A stretch of DNA of 64,000 nt from Paenibacillus albidus (GTDB lineage: Bacteria > Bacillota > Bacilli > Paenibacillales > Paenibacillaceae). The notes beneath the pieces are model-generated. The model was not told the origin of the DNA, made no database searches, and saw only the letters and a list, made by a program, of their open reading frames with translations. How positions within the stretch are numbered: position 1 is the stretch's first letter; each line of letters starts with the position of its first letter. A program made the translations under genes and the position numbers. This document shows positions 25,009 through 33,965 of the stretch, piece after piece. The stretch spans positions 62,001-126,000 of the forward strand of contig NZ_BMKR01000006.1 of the NCBI RefSeq assembly GCF_014644435.1, given 5' to 3'.

Positions 25009-25583
25009 TCCTTCACCTCCGTAAAATACCGATGATACGGAAAGCTTTCTATTACTTCAGCAATGCCCTGGAGGATTCGGTTTCGGTTAGATTGAATAGC
25101 TATCCTCAGAAAGTATGTTGGTGGCGTAGGTTTAAACTTCGGATCGATATCACCGCGTTCAGCCAGTTCCTCCAAATCCACACCAGCATATCCACCGCCT
25201 GAGAATCGCATAGTACCGTCAATGCTCTTGTAGTTGCCTTGCCCACGCCCAACAACCACCTTGCTGCTTCGTGATCTCAGTCGGTTCCAGGCATCAGAGT
25301 TCATATACGTAACCAACCCTGGGTTTTGCGTGGCATCAGCCATCAGGGAGCCTTTACCGAACTGTTCAAGCCACGCTTGCCAGTAATCCGCTGTAATGTC
25401 ACCTGATATCATCTGATTAGCGAGGACTAACATTTCCATTTGCAGTTTGTCGCGTACCGCAGGATAGTAACGTATGCCACCCTTGGCGGTCAGTAGGACC
25501 AGTTTTGTAAGCCCGGTTATCTCGACGGCTAACTTGCTCTCCAAGTCTCTGGAGGCTCTTGCAGCATCATATCCTGTGATCAT
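25005..25583 (-). CDS. Head-tail joining/neck protein (HK97 gp10-type position)
   Basis: A 192-residue protein with helices at the N-terminus (A-A-R-A-S-R-D-L-E-S-K-L-A-V-E-I-T) and a region F-S-G-G-G-Y-A-G-V-D-L. It overlaps both neighbours by 4 nt. Its position, third after the capsid among connector genes, points to a minor capsid/tail component. Confidence 0.6.
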   Translation of the reverse strand: MITGYDAARASRDLESKLAVEITGLTKLVLLTAKGGIRYYPAVRDKLQMEMLVLANQMISGDITADYWQAWLEQFGKGSLMADATQNPGLVTYMNSDAWNRLRSRSSKVVVGRGQGNYKSIDGTMRFSGGGYAGVDLEELAERGDIDPKFKPTPPTYFLRIAIQSNRNRILQGIAEVIESFPYHRYFTEVKD

Positions 25584-26149
25584 CGCACACTGTCCGATAA
25601 ATGCACATGCAGGAGATTGGGGTATTTGACCACATCAACGGCGTCCACCTGATAAGCTTTACCGTGAAGGTTAACTTGATCGGGATGGATGGCGTCCTGC
25701 GGGTCTTTGATGTCGACTGTTGTTTGTAATTGCAGTGTGTAAGTGGTGGATGGTAGCAAGCCCGGGTCGTCTTGGCGCAGCCGCGCTGTGACGTATTGAG
25801 CAAAGGCGATAACATTCACGGCAACGGGCTTGTACTCTTCGTCACCGATTGGATTATCATTCTCGTCATACTCTTGCGAGTAGCGTTCGACGGTGATTGC
25901 TGCATTGGTTTTGATCAATGAACAGTATTTATCCTTCTCGGTGGTGGGCCGTAAGGTCTGCACGAGGAATGTTTCCCCATTCTCGATCAGGTCTCCCGGC
26001 TTTACGGGTGAGGTTGGAGCAAATACGCCGTTGTACGTGTATTCCTTACCGACAATTGTTGTTGCTCGGGTGTCCCGGGATAGTATTACTACATCCGGTT
26101 CTCCATTGACAGTACATGGTGAATGGCGGTGCGCAAATCGATAAAACAT
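25580..26149 (-). CDS. Head closure (stopper)-like protein
   Basis: A 189-residue beta-rich protein (Y-N-G-V-F-A-P-T-S-P-V-K-P-G-D-L-I, F-L-V-Q-T-L-R-P-T) next to the adaptor gene. Stopper proteins close the portal channel after packaging. Identification rests mainly on order and size. Confidence 0.6.
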   Translation of the reverse strand: MFYRFAHRHSPCTVNGEPDVVILSRDTRATTIVGKEYTYNGVFAPTSPVKPGDLIENGETFLVQTLRPTTEKDKYCSLIKTNAAITVERYSQEYDENDNPIGDEEYKPVAVNVIAFAQYVTARLRQDDPGLLPSTTYTLQLQTTVDIKDPQDAIHPDQVNLHGKAYQVDAVDVVKYPNLLHVHLSDSVR

Positions 26150-26157
26150 GTTGTCAC

Positions 26158-26721
26158 CTACCTGAAGGAACGATGCTGATATTCTGAAAGCAAATCTGCT
26201 ATTTCAGGAGTAATCATGTCATTCCCAAAATATTCAATGCTAAAGTCGAAATCCTTCTTTGATTTAACGTTTGTATCTGGGTTTCCGCTGAGTTGTGCAA
26301 CGATTAAGCCGCAAGCCACTTTCACCTTATCAGGAATCGGGTCCCAGCCACTGGTGTACGTGACTTCCAGTTCTGCATAAGGCGCTCCAAATGGTGAGCC
26401 GCCGCACAACAAAGAGCCAATCTCCTTGTTAACGTCCAAGACGCTCAGATCGGCTTCTGTGAATTCCGGAGCACCGAAGAAGTTGTCTCCAGTGATTCCG
26501 TATGCAGCTCTGCCCTTAACCGCTGTAACTTCCTTCACTGGGTAATACGACAAATGTCCTCGTTGATTGGTCAATGGAATGCGCTCAGTGTAGGTTGTCA
26601 CACCAATCTCACGCTTACAGCGTCCGTCAATAATGGCAGATGCCCTAATGATCAGTGGGAGGGCCAGCGCCGTGCCTGCCGGAACGTAGTCGGTGTCTTC
26701 CAAGGTTAGATATTGGCTCAT
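26158..26721 (-). CDS. Head-tail connector (adaptor, gp6-like)
   Basis: A 187-residue protein with N-terminal L-T-L-E-D-T and A-S-A-I-I-D-G-R-C-K-R, the usual helix of phage head-tail adaptors, and an inserted beta region. It overlaps the acidic 98-residue gene by 4 nt. It is likely to attach the portal to the neck. Confidence 0.7.
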   Translation of the reverse strand: MSQYLTLEDTDYVPAGTALALPLIIRASAIIDGRCKREIGVTTYTERIPLTNQRGHLSYYPVKEVTAVKGRAAYGITGDNFFGAPEFTEADLSVLDVNKEIGSLLCGGSPFGAPYAELEVTYTSGWDPIPDKVKVACGLIVAQLSGNPDTNVKSKKDFDFSIEYFGNDMITPEIADLLSEYQHRSFR

Positions 26722-27014
26722 TCAATGTAACCGCCATTTTCGAGTTCCTCAGCCAAGTCTTCCTGCACTTCGGCTTTGCCATCAAGAAAATTGACGATTC
26801 TAGAACCTATAAAAAGGGTGTGTGGTCCTATCTTCTGGCTATCAGTTCCTTTGAGAACAACGCCTTTGAGGGTAATTTCTGCTGTCTGAACCTCATTCTG
26901 CTCTGATTTCCCAGAGGTATCAGAGTCACCATTGTTCTCATCGGGTGCTGCAGCTTCGCCTGACTTTACCTCTTCCGTTTGTTCATCGCCCAACGATTCT
27001 TCCTTCTTTTTCAT
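26718..27014 (-). CDS. Small acidic head-region protein
   Basis: A 98-residue protein: a disordered acidic N-terminal half (E-E-S-L-G-D-E-Q-T-E-E...D-S-D-T-S-G-K-S-E) and a strand-rich C-terminal half (I-T-L-K-G-V-V-L-K-G). It lies between capsid and adaptor. It may be a head decoration or completion factor; family not recognised. Confidence 0.6.
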   Translation of the reverse strand: MKKKEESLGDEQTEEVKSGEAAAPDENNGDSDTSGKSEQNEVQTAEITLKGVVLKGTDSQKIGPHTLFIGSRIVNFLDGKAEVQEDLAEELENGGYIE

Positions 27015-27032
27015 TCTTTCGCCTCCTTATAT

Positions 27033-27060
27033 ACTCAGGGCGACTTGGGCCGCCCTGAGT
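27033..27060 (-). other. Intergenic hairpin after the capsid gene
   Basis: ACTCAGGGCG pairs perfectly with CGCCCTGAGT around an 8-nt loop, directly after the capsid stop codon. No T tract follows, so it is more likely an mRNA-stabilising or processing element than a terminator. Confidence 0.6.
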
Positions 27061-27067
27061 TCGTTCG

Positions 27068-28069
27068 CTAAGCTACTGCGGTAATTGTAGGACGTTCGAT
27101 TGTGCCATAAGCATGAGCATAACCAGGACCCTTAGCAACAGGAGCACCATATTTAATAGCGACATACTTCTCTTGAAGATCAGTAACGGTTCCCATTTGG
27201 AAGAGGTAAATACCCTTTTCGCCTACATAGTGGTACTCGATCATTGACTCGGTAACAATTGCGATTCCGTAGTCCGTGTTGGCTGCTGTCGTTGCGTTAA
27301 CGGCGGATGGCATGAATGGCTCTGGAATGATTGGCAGAAGACCTGCTGCGGTCATTACAGCCAATACTTCAAGTCCAGCAACAGTGGTCTTTTTCAGGTT
27401 GCTGATTTGAGTGCTGTTATTGCCAGCAAGTCGTTCTTCTTCTTCCAGGTAATGATGGGCAATCGGATGGATATAGATGGCCGAAGGCAGCAATTCGTAA
27501 AGTTCGCTGGCAATCATAGCCGCAACCTTAGCGCGGATCGCCGAAACAATCGATCCAGCAGCGCCAACGGTGAATGTGTTCGTGATTTGTTTTGGAAGAC
27601 CCATATATTGTAGGGTAGTTGGAACTGCGAGTGATGTATCAGTGCCTCTCCACAACATACGTCCGTGATGCAATGCAACGCCATTGATCATGTCATTCAA
27701 GTCTTTGGCCTTCAGCTCTGGAAAATTGGCTTGTTGCTGTCCAAGGATAACATCATAGTGTCCGAAGTTGACTTGGTTGGTACTTGCTTTGATTTTCAAA
27801 CCGTGTGGCGTACGCGGATTGCTAGTCGCTGTGGCGGATGGGTTCCTAGGATCAACCGAAGCCCCACCGTTAATTGTATTTTGCTCGTAATACGTAGAGA
27901 TATCACCAGTTGCTGGAACGTACTGCATGCGGCCATCCAATACTGATGTGCGACGAAGTGCATCGGTGATCTCACGTTGAAAATCATCGACAATGATCGC
28001 GCCCGGTCCTTGGAACTGTGTTGCTGCTGCAACATCGATGGAATGCGCCTGACCTACTCGGCTGTTCAT
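27068..28069 (-). CDS. Major capsid protein (HK97-fold type)
   Basis: A 333-residue protein between the scaffold/protease gene and the connectors. Features include a mixed N-terminal arm, T-T-L-Q-Y-M-G-L-P and a hydrophobic, Ala-rich centre (G-S-I-V-S-A-I-R-A-K-V-A-A-M-I-A-S-E-L-Y), and P-S-A-I-Y-I-H-P-I-A-H-H-Y-L, similar in style to encapsulin/HK97-like capsids. It starts 3 nt after the previous gene. Among the late proteins it would be the most abundant. Confidence 0.85.
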   Translation of the reverse strand: MNSRVGQAHSIDVAAATQFQGPGAIIVDDFQREITDALRRTSVLDGRMQYVPATGDISTYYEQNTINGGASVDPRNPSATATSNPRTPHGLKIKASTNQVNFGHYDVILGQQQANFPELKAKDLNDMINGVALHHGRMLWRGTDTSLAVPTTLQYMGLPKQITNTFTVGAAGSIVSAIRAKVAAMIASELYELLPSAIYIHPIAHHYLEEEERLAGNNSTQISNLKKTTVAGLEVLAVMTAAGLLPIIPEPFMPSAVNATTAANTDYGIAIVTESMIEYHYVGEKGIYLFQMGTVTDLQEKYVAIKYGAPVAKGPGYAHAYGTIERPTITAVA

Positions 28070-28072
28070 ATA

Positions 28073-29125
28073 TTACACACTCTCCTTCTCGGCGAATTTC
28101 GCCTTGGCTTGGAATTTAAGTTTCATGGATTCGGAAGATGGCAGATTAAGCGCGTCAACTGATGCGCAAAACGACTTGTAATCTGTTGTGCTCGTTTCTT
28201 CGACTTTGCCGTACTTGGATAACAGATTAGCCGCAGATACAGTCTTACGTTCCGGCTCTGGTGGAGTCAGCGTAGTTTTTCCGGCCTTTAGATCAGCCAA
28301 TTCCTTTTCAAGCGCTTCCGCCTTATCGTTTGCAGCCTTAAGGTCTGCTGCTGCCTGCTCTTCAACCGACTTTTGTTCAGCCTCTGCACTAGCCGCCTTC
28401 ATGCTCGTAAGGTCGCTTTTGATTGAGCCAACCTCAGTTACAACGCTTTGAACGCTGGCGGTAATTGATGTCATGCTCTCTTGCAGTAGTTTCATTCCAT
28501 CTTCCATGGCTTTGATTTGTTCTGGTGTCATGTCGTTGACAACCTCCTCTTTAGGTTTGTTATTTTTAGCCGCGAAACTGGTTGTTCTGTATGCAGCAGC
28601 TTCTGCAAAAAGGATTGCAGCGCCGGTTCCGCAGAAGTCGGTAACATCAAGTACATCCTCCAAATCAGCAGCACCTACTACAGACGCCTCCATTTCGAGT
28701 GATGCACCAAATTGGTATTCACTCCAGCTGTACTCAGCAGCAAGCCCGTTGTAATAGCGAATAGTCGCCACTACATCCGGGAAGTCTTTGGCGTAGATAT
28801 ACCCGTCGATCCATGCGTAACCATCCAAAGAACGGTAGGCTTTCTCAATTACAGCCACTTTAAAGCGTGGATCGTGGTCGGCCATACCGTTTGCATAATC
28901 AATGTTCAGCGCCATGCCCACAAAGGTATGTAAGCACTGATCGCATACTTCTGAAGAAATTCGAATCTTCTTCCCTCCAGCCCCCGAAGGTGAACCGTCA
29001 CTTGGCTGATCAACAGCGAACAAAGCACACTTGAACGGAACTTTGTTGGGATGGGCTCCAGCATCGGATAACTTGAAGTCCTGGACACGCATCGTTTGAT
29101 TGCTTAGCTTTAATGTCTTAAGCAT
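28073..29125 (-). CDS. Head maturation protease fused to scaffold
   Basis: A 350-residue protein. Residues about 1-190 look like a prohead protease domain (S-E-V-C-D-Q-C-L-H-T-F-V-G-M-A, G-M-A-D-H-D-P-R-F, G-A-S-L-E-M-E-A-S). Residues about 200-300 form an Ala/Glu/Lys-rich coiled coil typical of scaffolds (A-S-A-E-A-E-Q-K-S-V-E-E-Q-A-A-A-D-L-K-A). The gene lies between portal and capsid, where this enzyme is expected. The catalytic residues cannot be fixed with certainty. Confidence 0.7.
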   Translation of the reverse strand: MLKTLKLSNQTMRVQDFKLSDAGAHPNKVPFKCALFAVDQPSDGSPSGAGGKKIRISSEVCDQCLHTFVGMALNIDYANGMADHDPRFKVAVIEKAYRSLDGYAWIDGYIYAKDFPDVVATIRYYNGLAAEYSWSEYQFGASLEMEASVVGAADLEDVLDVTDFCGTGAAILFAEAAAYRTTSFAAKNNKPKEEVVNDMTPEQIKAMEDGMKLLQESMTSITASVQSVVTEVGSIKSDLTSMKAASAEAEQKSVEEQAAADLKAANDKAEALEKELADLKAGKTTLTPPEPERKTVSAANLLSKYGKVEETSTTDYKSFCASVDALNLPSSESMKLKFQAKAKFAEKESV

Positions 29126-29154
29126 TTATGGTTCTCACCTCCCCTCAGGGCAAA

Positions 29155-29184
29155 ATAAAAACACCGTTACGTTTCCTCGGTGTT
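29155..29184 (-). terminator. Terminator overlapping the portal stop codon
   Basis: Minus strand: AACACCG, loop, CGGTGTT, TTTATTTT. The tail shares AGGGCAAAATAAAAAC (plus sense, 29147-29162) with the terminator at 12698-12713. Confidence 0.75.
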
Positions 29185-30513
29185 TGGGTCTTCCTTATTC
29201 AGCTCATCTTCTTGTTCTGGTGGTATTGGTGGAACAGCCTTGGCCTTCTCCGCTTCTGCAAGCTCTTCTTGAGTCTTGTTTATATCAACAACAGTGTTAT
29301 TGCTCGGCTGCAATAACACTTCTCCGTGCTGGTTAGGGAATGCTTTCTTGCCTTGTTTGTCCCTTACCTCATCCGGCGTGATGGTTCTTCGGTCCAGGTA
29401 GATTGCATCAATGTCGGCCTGAGTCTTCAGGTCCTTCAAGGATGTAGCATACAAGAATTTGAATTCAATTACGCCACCCATTTTAAAGATACCGTCAATC
29501 ACATGGTTGTTGATATGTTCGACAATGTTCTCGGCGATGGATTGCACCGTGGCTTCTGTATCCTCGTCTTCGCTTTCCGCCGTAGTCCGGTTAACGTCCT
29601 TTGTCTGCCCTAATTTCTTAGGCGATACACCAAAGGAAATTGCTATGATCTCAATCAAGAAACGCTGCCATTCAAGAAATAACGCTTTATCATCAGTCGC
29701 ACCCAAATCCAAAACGCTTGGATTCTCGCCGCCAATTATCGGCATTTTCCCTTGACCATTAACCTCATTATCCCAAAAAGTCCGATAAGCCTTAACCGCA
29801 TTTGAATCAGCTGTCTTACCGAGATTAAGTATCTTCCTGAGAAAAGTACTTTTCGTTTGATTCCCAGCCGATTTATGCGAATCGATAAAGTTATTTGCCG
29901 ATTCCCAAACCGTTTCGAGTGGCGATAAGCCGAAAGGAGTGTTTGTTCTTGGATTCATTCGTATATACATCAATTCTGATGCCGTCAAGTGAACATAATT
30001 CCCGTTCACCCTTTGGGCAAAACGATACGAATCGGGTTTACCGTCCCAATCTGGATGAAGATCTACAGAAAAAGTATCGACCGGATACATCCTGAACGGC
30101 CTCAACGGATCACCCGCCTTGAGCATTTCAGAACTCCCCGCACTGCATACAAGCAGATCTTCAACGATCTGTTCAAGCCAGGATCTAAATGAATCAGATG
30201 GGTTTGGCTTAAGCAAGGATCGCTCAATGATTTTGCATAATTCCTGATACTTTTCAGCATCGTTCTCATCTATGGCAGCTACTGACCAATTAAGCTTTGT
30301 TATGCCATCCTTTATGACATTGATAGCTCGTCGCGGTATAGGCGATTCGCTCAATGTCCTAAGGTTAGTCGGTGTTCGCTTTGGGACAGGTTGTTTATTC
30401 CCACTGCGTCCCCACCATCCCCACGATTGAGGATAGGCGTCCGTCTGCCTCTCCGGCTCATTCTTTGTTCTACCTGCTGCAAGCCAATCGATAATCATCT
30501 GTCTTACGCCCAA
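29167..30513 (-). CDS. Portal protein (HK97-type)
   Basis: A 448-residue portal. Recognisable segments are L-S-E-S-P-I-P-R-R-A-I-N-V-I-K-D-G-I, F-G-L-S-P-L-E-T-V-W-E-S-A, and I-A-I-S-F-G-V-S-P-K-K-L. The C-terminus is charged and disordered. Start TTG has AAAGGAGGT 6 nt upstream. It follows the terminase with a cargo gene and a 51-residue gene between. Confidence 0.88.
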   Translation of the reverse strand: MGVRQMIIDWLAAGRTKNEPERQTDAYPQSWGWWGRSGNKQPVPKRTPTNLRTLSESPIPRRAINVIKDGITKLNWSVAAIDENDAEKYQELCKIIERSLLKPNPSDSFRSWLEQIVEDLLVCSAGSSEMLKAGDPLRPFRMYPVDTFSVDLHPDWDGKPDSYRFAQRVNGNYVHLTASELMYIRMNPRTNTPFGLSPLETVWESANNFIDSHKSAGNQTKSTFLRKILNLGKTADSNAVKAYRTFWDNEVNGQGKMPIIGGENPSVLDLGATDDKALFLEWQRFLIEIIAISFGVSPKKLGQTKDVNRTTAESEDEDTEATVQSIAENIVEHINNHVIDGIFKMGGVIEFKFLYATSLKDLKTQADIDAIYLDRRTITPDEVRDKQGKKAFPNQHGEVLLQPSNNTVVDINKTQEELAEAEKAKAVPPIPPEQEDELNKEDPNTEET

Positions 30514-30616
30514 GGTGTTACCTCCTTTCCTTGCAGACTTCTATGAATTAAAGATAACACCTGTTTTATTCAGTATTGCTACGGATTTTCGCTTGCACGC
30601 ATGCAAACGCGTCTAC

Positions 30617-30772
30617 TTAACACACCGCCATAAGACATTCAGGTGGGAGGTTTTCAAATTCTCCCTTTTTGTATACTTCCTCAAGAATGAGATTGTGTTC
30701 ACGGAACGATGCATCTCTTTTCTCTCTCCATTGACTGATAGCGAATTGAACAAACTCAGCAGTTTCGTTCAC
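30617..30772 (-). CDS. Small hypothetical protein, 51 residues
   Basis: Starts at GTG 30772 with GGAGGTG 6 nt upstream: M-N-E-T-A-E-F-V-Q-F-A-I-S-Q-W-R-E-K-R-D-A-S, ending L-P-P-E-C-L-M-A-V-C. An in-frame extension further up runs through a terminator and is unlikely. It lies just before the portal gene and carries a dispersed-palindrome variant 33 bp upstream. Confidence 0.6.
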   Translation of the reverse strand: MNETAEFVQFAISQWREKRDASFREHNLILEEVYKKGEFENLPPECLMAVC

Positions 30773-30797
30773 GACTTTCACCTCCAGGCATAAAAAT

Positions 30798-30826
30798 AGA
30801 AGGCAGGAAAAGTTTCCTGACCTTCT
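30798..30826 (-). terminator. Terminator after DUF5677-like gene, containing palindrome variant
   Basis: AGAAGG-(T)CAGGAAA / TTTCCTG-CCTTCT hairpin, followed on the minus strand by ATTTTTA. Its core AGGAAAAGTTTCCT (30805-30818) is one base from the dispersed palindrome. Confidence 0.7.
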
Positions 30827-30889
30827 GTATTCGTACATACTTCTATGGATTTGATAATATCAATGTTTTATTGTGGAGTTACTATGGTT

Positions 30890-31651
30890 TTACATACTAT
30901 CAATTGCACGCCATTTCTCTACACAAGTTTTTAACTGATTTTCTCTGAAATTATGAAGATTAAAATAAGCCGCGATCTCAACTAAAGACAATAACGTAAC
31001 CCTGCAAATATATGTTCTTGTTTCAATATCCATCTTCGCATCATATGCGAATTTATTAAAGGAGAATGTATCTCCAATCTGTTCACCAAGATTCACCTTT
31101 GTATTCGGATTGAAATGTATAAAACTACTGAACAAACTATATAACTGAACATAAACATCATATTTTCCGACTGATTTAGCCAATAAGTATATTTTTTCTA
31201 GATGTTCAGGAGGATTCGGTTTGGACTTTCCACTATAAAACTGTTTCATAAACGCAATATTATCAGGATGAATCCCATCTCCTTCCTTTATAAGACTTTT
31301 AATGTCCCTACCCAGTTTCCAATTTTGCAATTTAGATAATTCCATATACTCTTTAAGGATTCTCTCATCGTCGCCTTCCCCATTACTGACATAGCAGATA
31401 TGAAAGTATGTTTCTATCAATTGTCTTAATACCGGAATTGCTTCTGTATAGTTATTTTCAATATCAGATTTAAGTACAAGATTGGCTACTTTTACCGATC
31501 TAGCTAATTTTGAATATAAATGATACATTATCTCTGCGGATTTTCGGGATGAACTTTTGAACCCAGCTTCTTTTTCGATAATTTCTATTAAATCTAGTAT
31601 GTCTTCATTTTGGAATTTAATTACTTCATCAAATTTTTCCATTGGTTTCAT
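30890..31651 (-). CDS. DUF5677-like cargo protein between terminase and portal
   Basis: A 253-residue, all-helical protein with features of the DUF5677 family: V-L-R-Q-L-I-E-T-Y-F-H-I-C-Y-V (about 80-94) and Y-V-Q-L-Y-S-L-F-S-S-F-I-H-F-N-P (about 178-193). The family is uncharacterised and often found in defence-rich or mobile DNA. It is AT-rich, has an extended -10 (TGTTACAAT) upstream and its own terminator, so it looks like a moron cut into the usually continuous terminase-portal module. Start ATG has AAAGGGG close by. Confidence 0.65.
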   Translation of the reverse strand: MKPMEKFDEVIKFQNEDILDLIEIIEKEAGFKSSSRKSAEIMYHLYSKLARSVKVANLVLKSDIENNYTEAIPVLRQLIETYFHICYVSNGEGDDERILKEYMELSKLQNWKLGRDIKSLIKEGDGIHPDNIAFMKQFYSGKSKPNPPEHLEKIYLLAKSVGKYDVYVQLYSLFSSFIHFNPNTKVNLGEQIGDTFSFNKFAYDAKMDIETRTYICRVTLLSLVEIAAYFNLHNFRENQLKTCVEKWRAIDSM

Positions 31652-31721
31652 ACACCCCTTTGCTTAATTCCTCTTTATTGTAACACCTCCAATACAAGGG
31701 AGCATCACATGGTTCATAGCT

Positions 31722-33131
31722 TCATCCAAATGCAAAGCCTGTATCGCCCTCTCGGTCATTGTAAATCGCATACCGTTTTGAATCCTGTGTGTGGTTATTC
31801 TTATCCTCTGGCTCCTCAGTGTGTTGCCCAGCCTTCTCTTTCCATTTATAATTTTCCGTTTCTTTGATTTCATTCTTACATTCACGGTTTACATATATGT
31901 TCGGACGGCCAGTACCTACCTTTACCTTGTAGAGAGTAGATACCTCTCGTATGCCTGGTCCAATGGTGTTGTTGGCCTCCTTAACGGGTAGATCGTAATT
32001 CCGATAGGTGCTGATGTATTCCGGCTCTGATGGGTCGGCCCATATTTCATCAAAGTGATATCTGTCGTTCATTTCTTTATAACGTTTAACGAGGCAGTCT
32101 TCTAATGCACCGTCACTCCCTACAACGAGTACATTGACATGCTGGGCATAGGACTCTTCAACGATGTAATAGTCTTCACCTATGCAGCCGATGGCGAGTA
32201 GAACAGCCGGATCATTCCAGCCGTGGTCCATCCCTCCGATGAATCTACTGAAGGTGATATCCTTTGTGCTTCCGTCAGGATAGGTTATCTCATATAGGTG
32301 AATGCTTTCGTCCAGGCAACGCATATCTACAACATGTGTGGTCCGTTTGAACTCATCGTACACCTGTCCATGGAATACGTTGAACTTCGCCCTTATCTCA
32401 CGGTCTACGTATCGTTCAGGGTACGTCTCAATCATGCGCTGAATGTTTCGCTGTAGCTCAGGGATTGGATTATCAAGTGATGTCCAATAGAAGTTACGCC
32501 ACTCTGGATCACTGAGATATTGTTCTTCTTCAAGACCAGCGTCAATAAACTGACCCCTTAACACGATATCCTCCGCAAACCAGTTGATTCCTTCCGGAGT
32601 GGTAGTCCATACACTCCATCCGCCTTTGTCGGCCAATGCATAAGAGAGGTAACCGGTCCAAGTTTCAGCCTTCATTTTACTGGCTTCGTCCAGCCACACG
32701 CCGTCGAGACCTTTACCAACGAGAGACTTCGGGTTATCTGCTGACTTAAATTGAATAAGAACCCATCCCTTTAACCATATCCGGTTTTTAGACATGTCCC
32801 ACGATTCAATCATATCCTCGGGCAAAACATCTGATAATTCCTCTTGCTGGATTTCAGACATAGCGTAGGTTGGCGAAACACACCAGTATTCCAGCTTTGG
32901 TTTTGGCTTCTTCATCTTTTTGAGGTTCTTCGGCGGCTTATAAGGCAGGCCTTTCCCGCGCTCTATATCATCAAGAATGTTATCGAAGAACTTCCGTGCT
33001 CCAACGTTGGTCTTACCTCCGCGTCGTCCGCAGTTTAGTACATTGTTGCGCACTTGGCTTTCCATAACCTCTATTTGCTTGGCGTGAGGAGACCAGCCTT
33101 CAAAGGGGTCTAGATCAAGGGCGAGTGACAT
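31722..33131 (-). CDS. Terminase large subunit
   Basis: A 469-residue packaging ATPase-nuclease. The Walker A-type P-loop is C-G-R-R-G-G-K-T (34-41), Walker B is G-V-W-L-D-E-A-S (about 145-152), and G-G-M-D-H-G-W-N-D-P-A starts the nuclease domain. It overlaps the small subunit gene by 17 nt. The last residues read D-R-E-G-D-T-G-F-A-F-G. It translocates DNA into the prohead and cuts concatemers. Confidence 0.93.
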   Translation of the reverse strand: MSLALDLDPFEGWSPHAKQIEVMESQVRNNVLNCGRRGGKTNVGARKFFDNILDDIERGKGLPYKPPKNLKKMKKPKPKLEYWCVSPTYAMSEIQQEELSDVLPEDMIESWDMSKNRIWLKGWVLIQFKSADNPKSLVGKGLDGVWLDEASKMKAETWTGYLSYALADKGGWSVWTTTPEGINWFAEDIVLRGQFIDAGLEEEQYLSDPEWRNFYWTSLDNPIPELQRNIQRMIETYPERYVDREIRAKFNVFHGQVYDEFKRTTHVVDMRCLDESIHLYEITYPDGSTKDITFSRFIGGMDHGWNDPAVLLAIGCIGEDYYIVEESYAQHVNVLVVGSDGALEDCLVKRYKEMNDRYHFDEIWADPSEPEYISTYRNYDLPVKEANNTIGPGIREVSTLYKVKVGTGRPNIYVNRECKNEIKETENYKWKEKAGQHTEEPEDKNNHTQDSKRYAIYNDREGDTGFAFG

Positions 33132-33882
33132 TTGACCACCTCTTTACATTAATCTCAGTTGGCTTGTCATTATCACCATTCTTCAACTCTTCAATTTGCA
33201 GCCGTGTCTTCTCGATCTGTGCTTGCATACCCTCCAGCTTAATGCGGCGTTCATCTTCTTCTGGTGCAATGGCCTTAAATTGCTTAATGGCACTGCGAAG
33301 TTCTGACATAGCAGCAGATTGAGCTTTCAAATAGGTCGCGTAACGATCCCAAGCAAACTGAAATTCATGTTCTTCTTCAGTCACCATTTGCACAAGATCC
33401 GGCTCTTTCTTCGTGCCGTTATTATGGATCTCGAATTTTTGCTTTTTCAGTTCCTTGATCATTTCGCCTTGATCATTTACAAACATGATGCGCTGTGCCC
33501 ATACGATGGCTCTGAACTGTGTTGTGATGTTGTACCATATCATGTCTACAGGGTCCATATTTTCTACTGCATCCATGATTTCAAGGTACTCAGGGTTTTG
33601 TGGCATGAATTTCCGGAAGAATCCATGCGTGACAGCCTTGCTGTTTCCTTTAGGACCACCCGGACCGCCTTTATTTCCCTTAGCGTTCCTATTACCTTTT
33701 GGTGCTCCGCGCCGCCTTCCCGTTTCCGGTATCTCATCCCACTTGTCTACGCTTTTCCATTTTCGAACCATCGAAGGATTGAGCCCCAGCTCTGCTGCAA
33801 TTTCACTCAGTTTCTTCTCCCGGCCACTCTTCAGCCAGATTTTCAGCGCCTTTTCACGATCTGGACTTTTTTCTCTCGTCAA
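33115..33882 (-). CDS. Terminase small subunit
   Basis: A 255-residue DNA-recognition subunit with an N-terminal helix-turn-helix (L-S-E-I-A-A-E-L-G-L-N-P-S-M-V-R-K-W-K), a Gly/Asn/Lys-rich linker (R-R-G-A-P-K-G-N-R-N-A-K-G-N-K-G-G) typical of the PBSX/YqaS family, and a C-terminal helical oligomerisation part. Start TTG with GAGGTG upstream. It begins the late operon downstream of a probable promoter. Confidence 0.88.
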   Translation of the reverse strand: MTREKSPDREKALKIWLKSGREKKLSEIAAELGLNPSMVRKWKSVDKWDEIPETGRRRGAPKGNRNAKGNKGGPGGPKGNSKAVTHGFFRKFMPQNPEYLEIMDAVENMDPVDMIWYNITTQFRAIVWAQRIMFVNDQGEMIKELKKQKFEIHNNGTKKEPDLVQMVTEEEHEFQFAWDRYATYLKAQSAAMSELRSAIKQFKAIAPEEDERRIKLEGMQAQIEKTRLQIEELKNGDNDKPTEINVKRWSNVTRP

Positions 33883-33919
33883 CTATATTCACCTCTGCCC
33901 TACTACGTATTTGAGTTGG

Positions 33920-33948
33920 ATTTCACACCAAAGGTCTAAATTGGTCAA
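33920..33948 (-). promoter_or_regulatory. Probable late-operon promoter
   Basis: Minus strand TTGACC (33948-33943), 17-nt spacer, TGAAAT (33925-33920), about 38 nt before the terminase small-subunit start and just after a terminator. Confidence 0.45.
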
Positions 33949-33965
33949 GCGTTACTAATGAAAAT

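Noticed and set aside
33319..33958. Two long plus-strand open frames opposite terminase small subunit
   Set aside because: Antisense to a clear gene, hydrophobic and low-complexity, without start signals.
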